Positions 6,662-14,722 are shown, numbered from the stretch's first letter. The stretch is 19,434 nucleotides of DNA from Cyanobacteria bacterium UBA2566 (GCA_002340255.1 DDLS01000149.1:1-19434), one strand, 5' to 3'. The notes: generated by a model from the letters alone, not told the origin. Made by a program: numbers and translations.

Positions 6662-9289
6662 ATGGTTATTGCTATCGATCAATTACTGACCCCTGATATC
6701 CATAAACCCGCTCGCTATATCGGTAATGAATTAGGGGCAGCCTATAAATCTTGGTCAGAGACTCAGGTGCATTGGGTATTGAGTTATCCAGAATTGTATG
6801 AATTAGGCTCATCCAATCTGGGACATCAAATTCTATACAATATTATTAATGCCCAACCCCGCCAACTGTGCGATCGCACTTATTTACCCGGCCCCGACCT
6901 CAGTGCTAAACTCCGGGAGACCCAAACCCCTCTCTTTGCCCTTGAATCTCGTCGCGCTCTGCAAGAATTCGATATCATTGGCTTTAGTCTCAGCTACGAA
7001 CTCGGAGCCACCAATATCCTGGAAATGCTCGATCTTGCCCGTATTCCCCTCACCTGGGAAGAGCGCAACCAAGGTGATTTTCCCCTAGTCTTTGCCGGTG
7101 GACAAACCGCTACATCCAACCCGGAACCTTATGCCCAATTCTTTGATTTTATGGCTCTGGGAGATGGGGAGGAATTGCTGACAGAAATTGGCTTAATTGT
7201 CGAAGAAGGTTTAAATAATACCTTAAGCCGCTTAGATTTACTCCTGGATCTGGCGCAAATCCCCGGAGTCTATGTGCCCCAATTTTATCAACCCATGCCA
7301 GACGGAAGCGTGGTTCCCCTGCGTGATGATGTACCCGATCGCATTTTACGACGAACGGCTCCCCCCATGCCCGCCTATTCCGTCGCCCTTGTGCCCTATA
7401 TTGAAACCATCCACGACCGTTTAACTATGGAAATTCGGCGCGGATGCACCAGAGGTTGCCGCTTTTGCCAACCGGGAATGCTCACTCGTCCAGCGCGAGA
7501 TGTTGACCCAGATGCGGTGATTGAGGCGATCGAACAAGGGATTCAAACTACGGGCTATAATGAAATCTCCCTCCTTTCCCTCAGTTGTTCTGACTATCTT
7601 GCCCTTCCTGCTGTCGGACTCGAACTCAGAAACCGTCTTCAAGAAAAGAAAATTGCCCTCTCCCTTCCCAGTCAACGGGTAGACCGCTTTGATGAAAACA
7701 TTGGTAACATCGTTGGAGGGACGCGCAAAAGTTCTCTCACGTTTGCTCCCGAAGCGGGAACGCAACGAATGCGCGACATTATTAATAAAGGGTTGACCAA
7801 TGAAGAACTCTTGCGCGGGGTAAAGAGTGCTTACGATCAGGGATGGGATCGGGTTAAACTTTACTTTATGATTGGCTTGCCTGGAGAAACGGACGCAGAT
7901 GTGTTAGGCATTGCTGAAACGGTCCATTGGCTCCAGCAAGAATGTTATACTCGCACTCGCAAACGCTTGGGGGTTACCCTTACCATCTCCAACTTTACGC
8001 CTAAACCTCATACGCCTTTTCAGTGGCATAGCGTGTCTACCGCAGCATTTGCACGCAAGCAGGACTTACTGCGTGAAGAATTTCGGCAGATGCGGGGAGT
8101 CAAGGCCCATTTTACCGATATCCGATTATCGGCCATGGAAGATTTTCTTTCAAGGGGCGATCGCCAACTCGGTCCAGTTATTCTGGAAGCCTGGAAGCGT
8201 GGCGCGGGGATGGATGCCTGGTGGGAAAGCCTTGACACAGCTTATAATGCTTGGGAAGAGGCGATCGATCGGGCTGGACTCACCTGGAAATATCGCCAAA
8301 TTACCGAAGGAACCTGGCACGCTCTACCTGACCACCTTGCAGAAAACACCTCCTCATCTGAATCTCTTTTAGATCAACCCCTCCCTTGGGATCACATCGA
8401 CACCGGAATTACCAAAACCTGGCTCAAAGATGACCTTAAACGCGCCCTCGAAGCCACCACCGTTCCCGACTGTTCCTTTGACAGTTGTTCCCACTGCGGA
8501 GTCTGTGGAACCAACTTCGGCCATAATATCGTCGTTACCCCACCTCCCATTCCCGCTCTAGAAGTTCGCGACAATACGAAAGTACCGCCGGTTCAACGCT
8601 TACGAGTCAAATGGGGCAAACAAGGAGAAATGGGGCAAATCAGTCATTTAGACTGGTTAAGACTGCTTGACCGGGCAGTACGTCGGGCTGGCTTACCCGT
8701 TTCCTATAGTGGAGGATATCATCCTGGCCCCCGCATCATGGTTGCCAGTGCCCTCTCATTAGGCATCACGAGCAGTGGCGAATTAGTCGATTTTGAATTA
8801 ACCCAGCCAGTAGCGCCAGAAGACTTTTTACAGCGTCTTCGCGCCCAACTGCCTGCGGAATGTCCCCTTTACGAGGCGATAGAAGTCCCCTTAAAAGGGA
8901 AAAGCAGCGCCAAGTTGTTAGAGCGGGCAGAATATCAGATTATCCTAGAGTGTTCGGTGGCAGTCACTTCCCAGGAATGGCAAGATTGGATTGAGTCTAT
9001 TTTAGACCGCCAGGAAATCATCAAGGAAGGGAAAACTAAATCTGGCAAACGTAAACGGGTTAACCTTCGCGAACAGTTATTTGAATTAGAGTTAGAATCA
9101 TTTTCTGCTGACGGTTTAGCCCACATTCGTTATCTGGGCAGTTGCCGCAATGACGGAACTCTATTGCGTCCCATGGATGTGGTTTATCTGTTTGAATTCA
9201 TTAGTCGTGGTTCTGAAAATTCTTTAGATTCACCGGAGTTTTCCGTGCGTCATACTCACCGCAAACAATTGATTTTATCCGATGAGTAA
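6662..9289 (+). CDS. B12-binding-type radical SAM protein fused to DUF2344 (TIGR03960/TIGR03936)
   Basis: An 875-residue fusion. An N-terminal cobalamin-binding-like region (about 35-220) is followed by a radical SAM core with the [4Fe-4S] motif C262-x3-C266-x2-C269 (RRGCTRGCRFCQPG). A Cys cluster C604, C609, C612, C615 (CSFDSCSHCGVC) could hold a second metal centre. A C-terminal DUF2344 domain (about 640-850) begins RLRVKWGKQGEMGQISHLDW. The family has an unproven substrate; relatives often lie beside ribonuclease E/G genes, suggesting RNA or ribosome modification, but no such gene is visible here. The ATG at 6662 has GAGGTG six bases upstream. It ends in an intergenic MITE-like inverted repeat shared with a convergent gene. 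Confidence 0.92.
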   Translation: MVIAIDQLLTPDIHKPARYIGNELGAAYKSWSETQVHWVLSYPELYELGSSNLGHQILYNIINAQPRQLCDRTYLPGPDLSAKLRETQTPLFALESRRALQEFDIIGFSLSYELGATNILEMLDLARIPLTWEERNQGDFPLVFAGGQTATSNPEPYAQFFDFMALGDGEELLTEIGLIVEEGLNNTLSRLDLLLDLAQIPGVYVPQFYQPMPDGSVVPLRDDVPDRILRRTAPPMPAYSVALVPYIETIHDRLTMEIRRGCTRGCRFCQPGMLTRPARDVDPDAVIEAIEQGIQTTGYNEISLLSLSCSDYLALPAVGLELRNRLQEKKIALSLPSQRVDRFDENIGNIVGGTRKSSLTFAPEAGTQRMRDIINKGLTNEELLRGVKSAYDQGWDRVKLYFMIGLPGETDADVLGIAETVHWLQQECYTRTRKRLGVTLTISNFTPKPHTPFQWHSVSTAAFARKQDLLREEFRQMRGVKAHFTDIRLSAMEDFLSRGDRQLGPVILEAWKRGAGMDAWWESLDTAYNAWEEAIDRAGLTWKYRQITEGTWHALPDHLAENTSSSESLLDQPLPWDHIDTGITKTWLKDDLKRALEATTVPDCSFDSCSHCGVCGTNFGHNIVVTPPPIPALEVRDNTKVPPVQRLRVKWGKQGEMGQISHLDWLRLLDRAVRRAGLPVSYSGGYHPGPRIMVASALSLGITSSGELVDFELTQPVAPEDFLQRLRAQLPAECPLYEAIEVPLKGKSSAKLLERAEYQIILECSVAVTSQEWQDWIESILDRQEIIKEGKTKSGKRKRVNLREQLFELELESFSADGLAHIRYLGSCRNDGTLLRPMDVVYLFEFISRGSENSLDSPEFSVRHTHRKQLILSDE

Positions 9290-9320
9290 GGGGGCAAGTT
9301 CGCTTTATTCCCTCCAGTAT

Positions 9321-9417
9321 GGTATAGCAGCGAAAGGGAGAGTTAGGACATTTTCTATTGCCTATCGCCTCAAATCATAAGCTAAGCATCCTAACTTAAC
9401 AAGTTCACTGCTATATC
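9321..9417. mobile_element. MITE-like inverted-repeat element between convergent genes
   Basis: The ends are GGTATAGCAG (9321-9330) and CTGCTATATC (9408-9417), complementary at 9 of 10 positions. A second nested pair, AGTTAGGA (9341-9348) and TCCTAACT (9389-9396), is exactly complementary, and GAA/TTC between them also matches. The TATAGCAG termini resemble ends I associate with cyanobacterial insertion-sequence derivatives. There is no transposase frame in the roughly 97-base element, so it would be a non-autonomous remnant. Being a long imperfect palindrome between two gene ends, it could also act as a bidirectional terminator or mRNA stabiliser. No clear target-site duplication beyond a possible TA. 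Confidence 0.5.
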
Positions 9418-9421
9418 ATCA

Positions 9422-10291
9422 TTAGTTGGAGGGATAGAGATGTTTAGAGACTTGTTTACCTTCAATAACATGATCTTGAACAATTTGCTTGGCTACTTCT
9501 GGGGTAACGCGGGTGTACCAGGTTCTATCTCCAGAGTAAAAAACGACGGGGCCGAGTTTACAAACCTCTAAGCAGCCTGCGTTCATGACCGTGACCTCAG
9601 CACCGGTTTCTTCTACCGCTTGCTGGAGTGCCTCATAGATGGGTTTCCACTGGCGCGAGGGATAACAGCGACTGGAGCGACAGACGGAAAGGTAAGGACG
9701 TTTGAGGGGATTGTGGTTGTAGGGAATAGGTTGAGTCCCTAACACATAAATCTGGCGTAATTCTTCGTACAAACTCAGCTTTTCTAACCGAGGTTTACCC
9801 ACGGGTAAAAGGTCTTCATCCTCCCCTAAAAATGGATTGGGTAAAAATAAATTCATCATTTTTTCTCCCGCTCCATTCCAAAACTGAATCCCCCAACTGC
9901 GGGGTTGTCCCTTTTCATTCAGGCGACGGTAGAGAGACGCTCGTTGAATGAGTCGTTGTTGGCGCAGTTCTGGGGGCGTTTTGCATAAGGGCCCACCTAG
10001 GTGTTCTTCGAGACACAGGTGCAAGTGCCAGGCTTGGGTGACGACGGTAAGATAGCCATCATAGAGAATACAGATTTTGGGTGCTTCGGTAAATTCGAGT
10101 TCTAAGACACTTCCTTCGACAACATGACCAATTTGCACGTCTTGCCAACGCTCTTGAAATAGGGTGTAGAGTAAAGGGCCGGTGATATCAATCGTGCAAG
10201 GAAAGTCTTCGTATTCGATCTGGTGTCCTCCATAGAGGGGTTCAATGGTGCGATGGTTCAGGGGAGTTACCCAAGGGGAAAAGTGTGTCAT
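9422..10291 (-). CDS. (2Fe-2S) ferredoxin domain-containing protein with N-terminal His-rich domain
   Basis: A 289-residue two-part protein. The N-terminal domain (about 15-165) carries W88-H-L-H-L-C-L-E-E-H97, and later SWGIQFWNGAGEKMMNLFLP, a pattern I associate with an uncharacterised domain seen in several bacteria. The C-terminal domain (about 198-275) is a thioredoxin-like [2Fe-2S] ferredoxin with C204, C209, C240 and C244 (VCRSSRC and NAGCLEVCKLGP). The clustered His/Cys/Glu could bind a metal or cofactor. I choose the ATG at 10291; a TTG at 10369 would overlap the upstream gene by 65 bases. It starts 13 bases after a membrane-protein gene, so the two are probably co-transcribed. Redox or metal handling is inferred; no function is established. 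Confidence 0.82.
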   Translation of the reverse strand: MTHFSPWVTPLNHRTIEPLYGGHQIEYEDFPCTIDITGPLLYTLFQERWQDVQIGHVVEGSVLELEFTEAPKICILYDGYLTVVTQAWHLHLCLEEHLGGPLCKTPPELRQQRLIQRASLYRRLNEKGQPRSWGIQFWNGAGEKMMNLFLPNPFLGEDEDLLPVGKPRLEKLSLYEELRQIYVLGTQPIPYNHNPLKRPYLSVCRSSRCYPSRQWKPIYEALQQAVEETGAEVTVMNAGCLEVCKLGPVVFYSGDRTWYTRVTPEVAKQIVQDHVIEGKQVSKHLYPSN

Positions 10292-10304
10292 TTTTTTGAG
10301 CCGT

Positions 10305-10892
10305 TTATTGCGGATGAGTTTTGGATAAGGTAACATTTTGGGTACGCCAGAGTAAGAGGTTGTACCCAAGAGCGATCGCTCCTCCCCAAGTCATTTGTTT
10401 GACGAATAATCGCAAAACGATCGCCGAGTCAATGAAATGACCGTCACTGAGTAGAGGATAGGCCAATAAAATCAGACCTTGATACAGAACAAAACCACCA
10501 ATAAGGGCAATCAAATTCCAGAGGAGATGACCAACCCAAGTATTCTGGCTAAAGGTCGGTTTTTGACTGGCAAAGAAGGCAACGCCGAGGGTTCCTATTC
10601 CCATAAGCGCCCCCCAGGTGAAGGCACTTCCAGAGAGGGGATACCCTCGGATGGCAAAGCCAATGAGTTGATTGATCGACCAAATCATCGCTGAAATGGC
10701 GATCGCCTTTCGCTTCTGTAACATTACTCCACTCATTGCAGCAAAAGCGACGAGAGGAACATGGGCATAAATGATATTGCTGGCGGTTCCGAGGGCCAAG
10801 AGAACACAAGGGGTAAGATAATGAAGAGAGAGAGCGCGCCAAGCCTGGCTAAAACTGGAGGGATGGGTCTGAGCTTCTGGATAACGTTTCAT
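10305..10892 (-). CDS. Polytopic membrane protein of unknown function
   Basis: A 195-residue hydrophobic protein with about six predicted membrane segments (roughly 26-43, 45-59, 62-82, 89-108, 121-147, 167-183) and short loops. The compact size and glycine-rich helices resemble small transport subunits such as ECF S components, but I see no diagnostic motif, so this is only a possibility. The ATG at 10892 has AGGGG about twelve bases upstream, a loose match. The downstream ferredoxin-domain gene begins 13 bases after its stop, making a two-gene unit. I see no riboswitch-like structure upstream. Confidence 0.72.
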   Translation of the reverse strand: MKRYPEAQTHPSSFSQAWRALSLHYLTPCVLLALGTASNIIYAHVPLVAFAAMSGVMLQKRKAIAISAMIWSINQLIGFAIRGYPLSGSAFTWGALMGIGTLGVAFFASQKPTFSQNTWVGHLLWNLIALIGGFVLYQGLILLAYPLLSDGHFIDSAIVLRLFVKQMTWGGAIALGYNLLLWRTQNVTLSKTHPQ

Positions 10893-10999
10893 CTTTGAAG
10901 ATGCCCCTAAGTGTTCATACCATTATCTTAGCCCTAAAGCGATCGACGTTTCCCGTTAATAATAGCTAATCAGCGATCCCTCTATTTTCATCAGGAGGA

Positions 11000-11599
11000 C
11001 TAAGCCTGATGGGGATTAACTAAGGCTTCTAAGTTTGGAGCATTGGATGGCTGAGGCTTATCCAAGGATTGACTATTCTGTACCCAATGGCGATAATCCC
11101 ACAGCAGTTGGTGCATCAAACGCTGTTTAATAGTTAAAAGGACACTTCTGAGTAATCCATTCCCCGTATTTTCAAGGATATAGGATGGGGTGAGATTCAA
11201 GGGGGGTGGCAGTTCTACTTGCACGACTAAGTTGGCTTTTCCATGAAGAGTTGTGCGATCGCCATATTGTTGGGGGCAAAGTTTACCTTTTAAGTCTAGA
11301 CGAAACCGCTGATTAATATATTCAATACCTCGAATGTGACAATTGACCGATTGCAATTGTACATTTCCGCGAGCATCTGCCCAAACCTTTAGGTCTACTG
11401 TCGGTTGGAAGGTAAACATCATAAACGTCAAAGGACGCATTTTCAGCCGACAAATTTCGTCACTTAAGTGTTCAATTTGACTTTCAGCAGTCAAGGCATT
11501 AACGAGACGTTTGGGTTGCCGTAGATAATGCTGAATGGGAATCGGTTGGGGCGGAACATTGAGGTTAACCGATTGAGTGGCACTAAATTGGGTGGTCAT
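11000..11599 (-). CDS. DUF1997 domain-containing protein
   Basis: A 199-residue protein of the DUF1997 family, found in cyanobacteria and plastid-bearing plants. Hallmarks are QHYLRQPKRLVNAL, RLKMRPLTFMMFTFQPTVDL, and LPPPLNLTPSYILENTGNGL followed by LKSVLLTIKQRLMHQL-like sequence (here LRSVLLTIKQRLMHQLLWDY). It looks soluble with a START/SRPBCC-like beta-rich core, but no activity is known. The ATG at 11599 lacks an obvious Shine-Dalgarno. A CATCAGG/CCTGATG hairpin (10989-10995/11005-11011) straddles its stop codon without a U-tract. It stands between the ferredoxin unit and the PBP gene, all on the minus strand but with gaps over 100 bases. Confidence 0.87.
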   Translation of the reverse strand: MTTQFSATQSVNLNVPPQPIPIQHYLRQPKRLVNALTAESQIEHLSDEICRLKMRPLTFMMFTFQPTVDLKVWADARGNVQLQSVNCHIRGIEYINQRFRLDLKGKLCPQQYGDRTTLHGKANLVVQVELPPPLNLTPSYILENTGNGLLRSVLLTIKQRLMHQLLWDYRHWVQNSQSLDKPQPSNAPNLEALVNPHQA

Positions 11600-11855
11600 G
11601 GATGGGTGATTAATGTGCTGATGTAAATTTATTTTACAAAATTATCACAATTCTAGTGGGGAGCCAGAACCGAGAAAACAACTCGCTACTCAATACAGAG
11701 CAATTTTAGAACTATAAATGCTGGATTTTAGTTGCACATATTATGCCTTGTCCTGTATGAAATATTTAGGCTTTATTATTAACTTTTATTAACTAAACTC
11801 AATAATTCTAACGATCGCCAATGACCGATCGCAATGAATAAGCCAGTCGAGTATG

Positions 11856-14102
11856 TCAATCCATCAAATCCCCCATATAATCCCCCCAAACCTGAGCCGC
11901 TTGAGCGCTACTGCCATAGGTCGGTGTATTATCATCATTTCCTAACCAAATCCCCGTCACCCAACTGCGACTAGGAATATAGCCAACAAACCACAGATCC
12001 ACCCCATTATTGGTTGTTCCCGTTTTTCCTGCTTCTCCCCATCCCAAATACGCATTACCTCCAGTGCCCTGACTCACTACTCCTTGTAACAACGCAGTCA
12101 TGGTTTTCGCGACTTCCGGTGAAAGTACGGAGTAATTCCCTTTTGGATCTTGGGCATAATCATAAATCACCCGACAGGTATCCATTTGATTGGGTACAGC
12201 ACAATCACTGCTGTCCAGAATGCGGCGAATGGCATGGGGGCGATGGTATACTCCAGAATTGCCAAAAACGGCAAATGCGCCAGTCATTTCTAGGGGGGTG
12301 ACTTCACTTTGACCCAGGATTAAACCGGGAACCGCCTTTAAGTCAGCATTGATACCCAACATCCGAGCCATACGCACCACATCATTTAAACCTGCGTCCT
12401 GAGCGATACGCAGAGCCACCGAATTTTCCGATTGGGCCATAGAAACGGCCATATCAATCGCCCCGCCACTGCGCTCGCAGCCCCGATAGGATTGACCTTG
12501 CCAAGTTAAAGGGGCACAGGAATAGGTTTTCCAAGGGGAAATGCCCTCTTCTAGAGCAGCAGCATAGGCAAATACTTTAAAGGTCGATCCAGGTTGACGA
12601 TAGGCTTGCACGGCCCGATTAAATTGACTCTCGCGATAATTTTTACCGCCGGATAGGGCTAAAATTTCTCCGGTTTGACTATCGAGGGTGACTAGCGCGC
12701 CCTGGTCAAAATTAAAATTTTCTCCCGTGGTGGCGATCGCCTGTTCCAGATTTTGCTCGGCAATTTCTTGCATCTGCGGATCTAAACCGGTTTCAATAAT
12801 AAAATTGCCCTCTCGCGCCAAACCCGTTCCTAATAATTCCTCCAATTCCATAAACACATAATCATGGAAATAGGGAGCAATGGAGCGATTAAACTGTTCT
12901 AGGGCCTTGGGGTTAACTTGAATGCGCGATCGCCTCGCTCGGTTCGCTTCCTCTACGGAAATCATCCCCAATTTTTCCATCCGATACAACACCCCATCCC
13001 GTTGACGAATCGCTGCCTGATAATCTCGAATCGGATTAAAACTATTGGGAGCCGGTAACATGCCCACTAAAGTTGCTGCTTCAGAAAGGGTGAGATCCCT
13101 CGCTGACTTACCCAAATAATACTGCGCCGCATCTTCAAAACCATAGTTTGCACCCCCAATAAAAATCCGATTTAGATAGGTGAGTAGCAAAGTATCCTTA
13201 CTATAAAACGTCTCTAATTTCAGAGCCACAATCGCCTCCCGCAGTTTACGATCGGCCGTATCTGATGTGCCCACATACTCCCGAAATAAACTGCGAGCCA
13301 ACTGTTGGGTAATGGTGCTTCCGCCTTGTTGAATTCCTCCTCCTCTCAAATTCGCCCGAATAGCCCGAAGTGTACCAATGGGATCGACCCCAAAATGCCA
13401 ATAAAAGCGGCTATCTTCTGAAGCGATCAGAGCTTTAGCCAGATGGGGGGAAAACTCAGAAAGGCGAGGGAGTTCTAAGTGAGCTTGATTGGTGGGAGGC
13501 ACGAGTGGGGTTTCATTATCCCGCGCATACACAATCACCGGTCCTTGAATATTGCGGGGCAAAGGAGAAATATTAACTTTTTGCCATTCCATTAAAATGG
13601 CGAGCGTCACCAAGGCGGTTAAACCGCCCAACCCATAGGCACTATAGCGCAGCACCTGAATCGGCCAAGGGGGGGGATTGGTATAGCGCAGGGTAACCGA
13701 AGCTTGTAATTCTGGGGGCCCCAGCGTCAGGAGAGCGCCATGATAAAGGCGCATTTCCGGTACTTTTCGCCGCCCCCGATAGATACCATTCGTTGCCCCC
13801 TCGTCTTTAATCGTAAACCCTTGTTTTGAGTCCCGAATCAAGGAACAATGGATCTGGCTCACGACCGGGTTCCGAATCACAATATCGCAGGATTTTGAAG
13901 AGCGTCCAATCAGAATGCGATCGCCCAATAGGGGATATTCCTTGGGTGCTTCTCCTTCCGTCTCCTCCACCATCAGTTTAGCCACCCGGGCCTTTGGTTT
14001 CAGGGCCAGTTGTGCAAGTTGAACTTTTGCTTGGATCGTTTGCGCGACTTGGGTAAGTGTACCCAGAAGGTTATTCGGAGGGCCAGGAGGTTGAGAACTC
14101 AT
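11856..14102 (-). CDS. Class A penicillin-binding protein with N-terminal FHA domain
   Basis: A 748-residue bifunctional peptidoglycan synthase. A cytoplasmic FHA domain (about 60-140) keeps the phosphothreonine-binding residues G66-R67, S82-x2-H85 and N105-G106. One membrane helix follows (about 152-171), then a GT51 glycosyltransferase with E229 (ASEDSRFYWHFG) and GGSTITQQ (260-267). The transpeptidase has S506-T-F-K509, S558-E-N560 and K693-T-G695. Four cysteines (C529, C542, C634, C643) lie in the periplasmic part and might pair. The FHA fusion is known in cyanobacterial PBPs and implies control by a Ser/Thr kinase; none is encoded here. The ATG at 14102 has AAGG six bases upstream. A promoter and a leader hairpin lie upstream. 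Confidence 0.95.
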   Translation of the reverse strand: MSSQPPGPPNNLLGTLTQVAQTIQAKVQLAQLALKPKARVAKLMVEETEGEAPKEYPLLGDRILIGRSSKSCDIVIRNPVVSQIHCSLIRDSKQGFTIKDEGATNGIYRGRRKVPEMRLYHGALLTLGPPELQASVTLRYTNPPPWPIQVLRYSAYGLGGLTALVTLAILMEWQKVNISPLPRNIQGPVIVYARDNETPLVPPTNQAHLELPRLSEFSPHLAKALIASEDSRFYWHFGVDPIGTLRAIRANLRGGGIQQGGSTITQQLARSLFREYVGTSDTADRKLREAIVALKLETFYSKDTLLLTYLNRIFIGGANYGFEDAAQYYLGKSARDLTLSEAATLVGMLPAPNSFNPIRDYQAAIRQRDGVLYRMEKLGMISVEEANRARRSRIQVNPKALEQFNRSIAPYFHDYVFMELEELLGTGLAREGNFIIETGLDPQMQEIAEQNLEQAIATTGENFNFDQGALVTLDSQTGEILALSGGKNYRESQFNRAVQAYRQPGSTFKVFAYAAALEEGISPWKTYSCAPLTWQGQSYRGCERSGGAIDMAVSMAQSENSVALRIAQDAGLNDVVRMARMLGINADLKAVPGLILGQSEVTPLEMTGAFAVFGNSGVYHRPHAIRRILDSSDCAVPNQMDTCRVIYDYAQDPKGNYSVLSPEVAKTMTALLQGVVSQGTGGNAYLGWGEAGKTGTTNNGVDLWFVGYIPSRSWVTGIWLGNDDNTPTYGSSAQAAQVWGDYMGDLMD

Positions 14103-14112
14103 AGGTTGCCTT

Positions 14113-14156
14113 AGTTAAATCAGTTCGGAGGAGATACGACTCTCTCTAATTTAACT
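14113..14156 (-). promoter_or_regulatory. Leader hairpin abutting the PBP ribosome binding site
   Basis: In the minus-strand transcript AGTTAAATTAG (14156-14146) can pair with CTGATTTAACT (14123-14113), an 11-bp stem with one G-U pair. The intervening sequence can form an inner GAGA/TCTC helix. The AAGG Shine-Dalgarno (14112-14109) begins directly after the stem. It lies between the predicted PBP promoter and the start codon, so it could control translation or stability; the DNA inverted repeat could also bind a regulator of the divergent psiE-like gene. Confidence 0.45.
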
Positions 14157-14188
14157 GATGTTTCTCTCTAGCTAAAAGTTCTCGATTC

Positions 14189-14217
14189 TTTATACCTAGG
14201 GTCATCATCTCCTGCAA
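14189..14217 (-). promoter_or_regulatory. Predicted sigma70-type promoter of the FHA-PBP gene
   Basis: On the minus strand TTGCAG (14217-14212) is followed after exactly 17 bases by TATAAA (14194-14189). This is a 4/6 match to the -35 and a 5/6 match to the -10 consensus with optimal spacing. Transcription would begin near 14182, giving an approximately 80-base leader that contains the hairpin at 14113-14156. Confidence 0.45.
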
Positions 14218-14273
14218 TAACTCTGAGTCTACCCGTTAACAACTTTAAAACTGACTATCTTTAAGAGGAGAGT

Positions 14274-14705
14274 ATGAATCGATTGATTAAAATTATGAAG
14301 AAGTTTTTAGAGACATTTGAACGTCTCATTGCCTTCTTTTTGTTGTTAATGCTGGTTTTTGTCGTTTTTTTAGGCACGATTGAATTAGGCTTCATCTTAT
14401 TTGAGCAAATGCAAAACAAGCCTCATTTCTTATTGCTCAATATCCAAGAAATTCTAAAAATATTTGATTATTTTTTATTGATTATCATTGGCTTAGAACT
14501 GATTGAAGCTACTAAGGTCTATCTCGAAGAAGAAGTCATCCATGTGGAAATCATTTTCCTGGTGGCCATGGTGGCGATCGCCCGCAAAGTCATCATCCTC
14601 GATATCAGTAAGTTCCATCCCCTCGTTCTATTCGGTATTTCTTCCATCATCCTCGCTCTAACCATTGGGTTCTACTTTTTAATCAAGACCCTCAAGCCCA
14701 AATAA
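14274..14705 (+). CDS. PsiE-family membrane protein (phosphate-starvation-inducible E type)
   Basis: A 143-residue inner-membrane protein with four predicted helices (about 17-43, 53-76, 91-107, 117-138). The family signature is the conserved YLEEEVIHVEIIFLVAMVAI stretch (83-102) followed directly by ARKVIILD (103-110). PsiE is Pho-regulated in E. coli, but its function is unknown there and here. The ATG at 14274 is preceded by AAGAGGAG. It is divergent from the FHA-PBP gene, sharing a 171-base region, and convergent with bicA. I could not find a clean tandem Pho box upstream. A 7-bp hairpin overlaps its stop codon. The sequence is lysine/leucine-rich and more AT-rich than its neighbours. Confidence 0.85.
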   Translation: MNRLIKIMKKFLETFERLIAFFLLLMLVFVVFLGTIELGFILFEQMQNKPHFLLLNIQEILKIFDYFLLIIIGLELIEATKVYLEEEVIHVEIIFLVAMVAIARKVIILDISKFHPLVLFGISSIILALTIGFYFLIKTLKPK

Positions 14706-14722
14706 GGGGCTGGGGGCCCCTT
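14704..14722. terminator. Hairpin between convergent psiE-like and bicA genes
   Basis: A perfect 7-bp stem AAGGGGC (14704-14710)/GCCCCTT (14716-14722) with a 5-base loop; the left arm begins inside the TAA stop of the psiE-like gene. Neither strand has a convincing U-tract afterwards, so it may be a weak bidirectional terminator or an RNA-stabilising 3' end rather than a classical intrinsic terminator. Confidence 0.4.

Noticed and set aside
7421..7765. Minus-strand 114-residue ORF within the radical SAM gene
   Set aside because: The opposite strand encodes the conserved radical SAM core including its Cys motif; the antisense frame looks arbitrary in composition.
7911..8372. Plus-strand 153-residue ORF in another frame of the radical SAM gene
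   Set aside because: It overlaps the conserved frame throughout and has no start signal; long shadow frames are expected in a 2.6-kb gene.
10549..10842. 97-residue minus-strand ORF overlapping the membrane protein gene
   Set aside because: Alternative frame of the hydrophobic membrane protein, with no coding features of its own.
10989..11011. CATCAGG/CCTGATG hairpin at the DUF1997 stop codon as an intrinsic terminator
   Set aside because: On the relevant minus strand the stem is followed by AAAA, not a U-tract, so it does not fit an intrinsic terminator.
11812..11836. Two near-copies of CGATCGC-AATGA downstream of the PBP gene
   Set aside because: Built on HIP1-like CGATCGC words that are very frequent throughout this genome; two copies do not show a functional repeat.
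14221..14273. Possible Pho box upstream of the psiE-like gene (TTAA-containing repeats such as GTTAACAA and CTTTAAAA)
   Set aside because: The TTAA cores are 9 and 16 bases apart instead of the regular 11-base period of cyanobacterial Pho boxes, and they run into the ribosome binding site.
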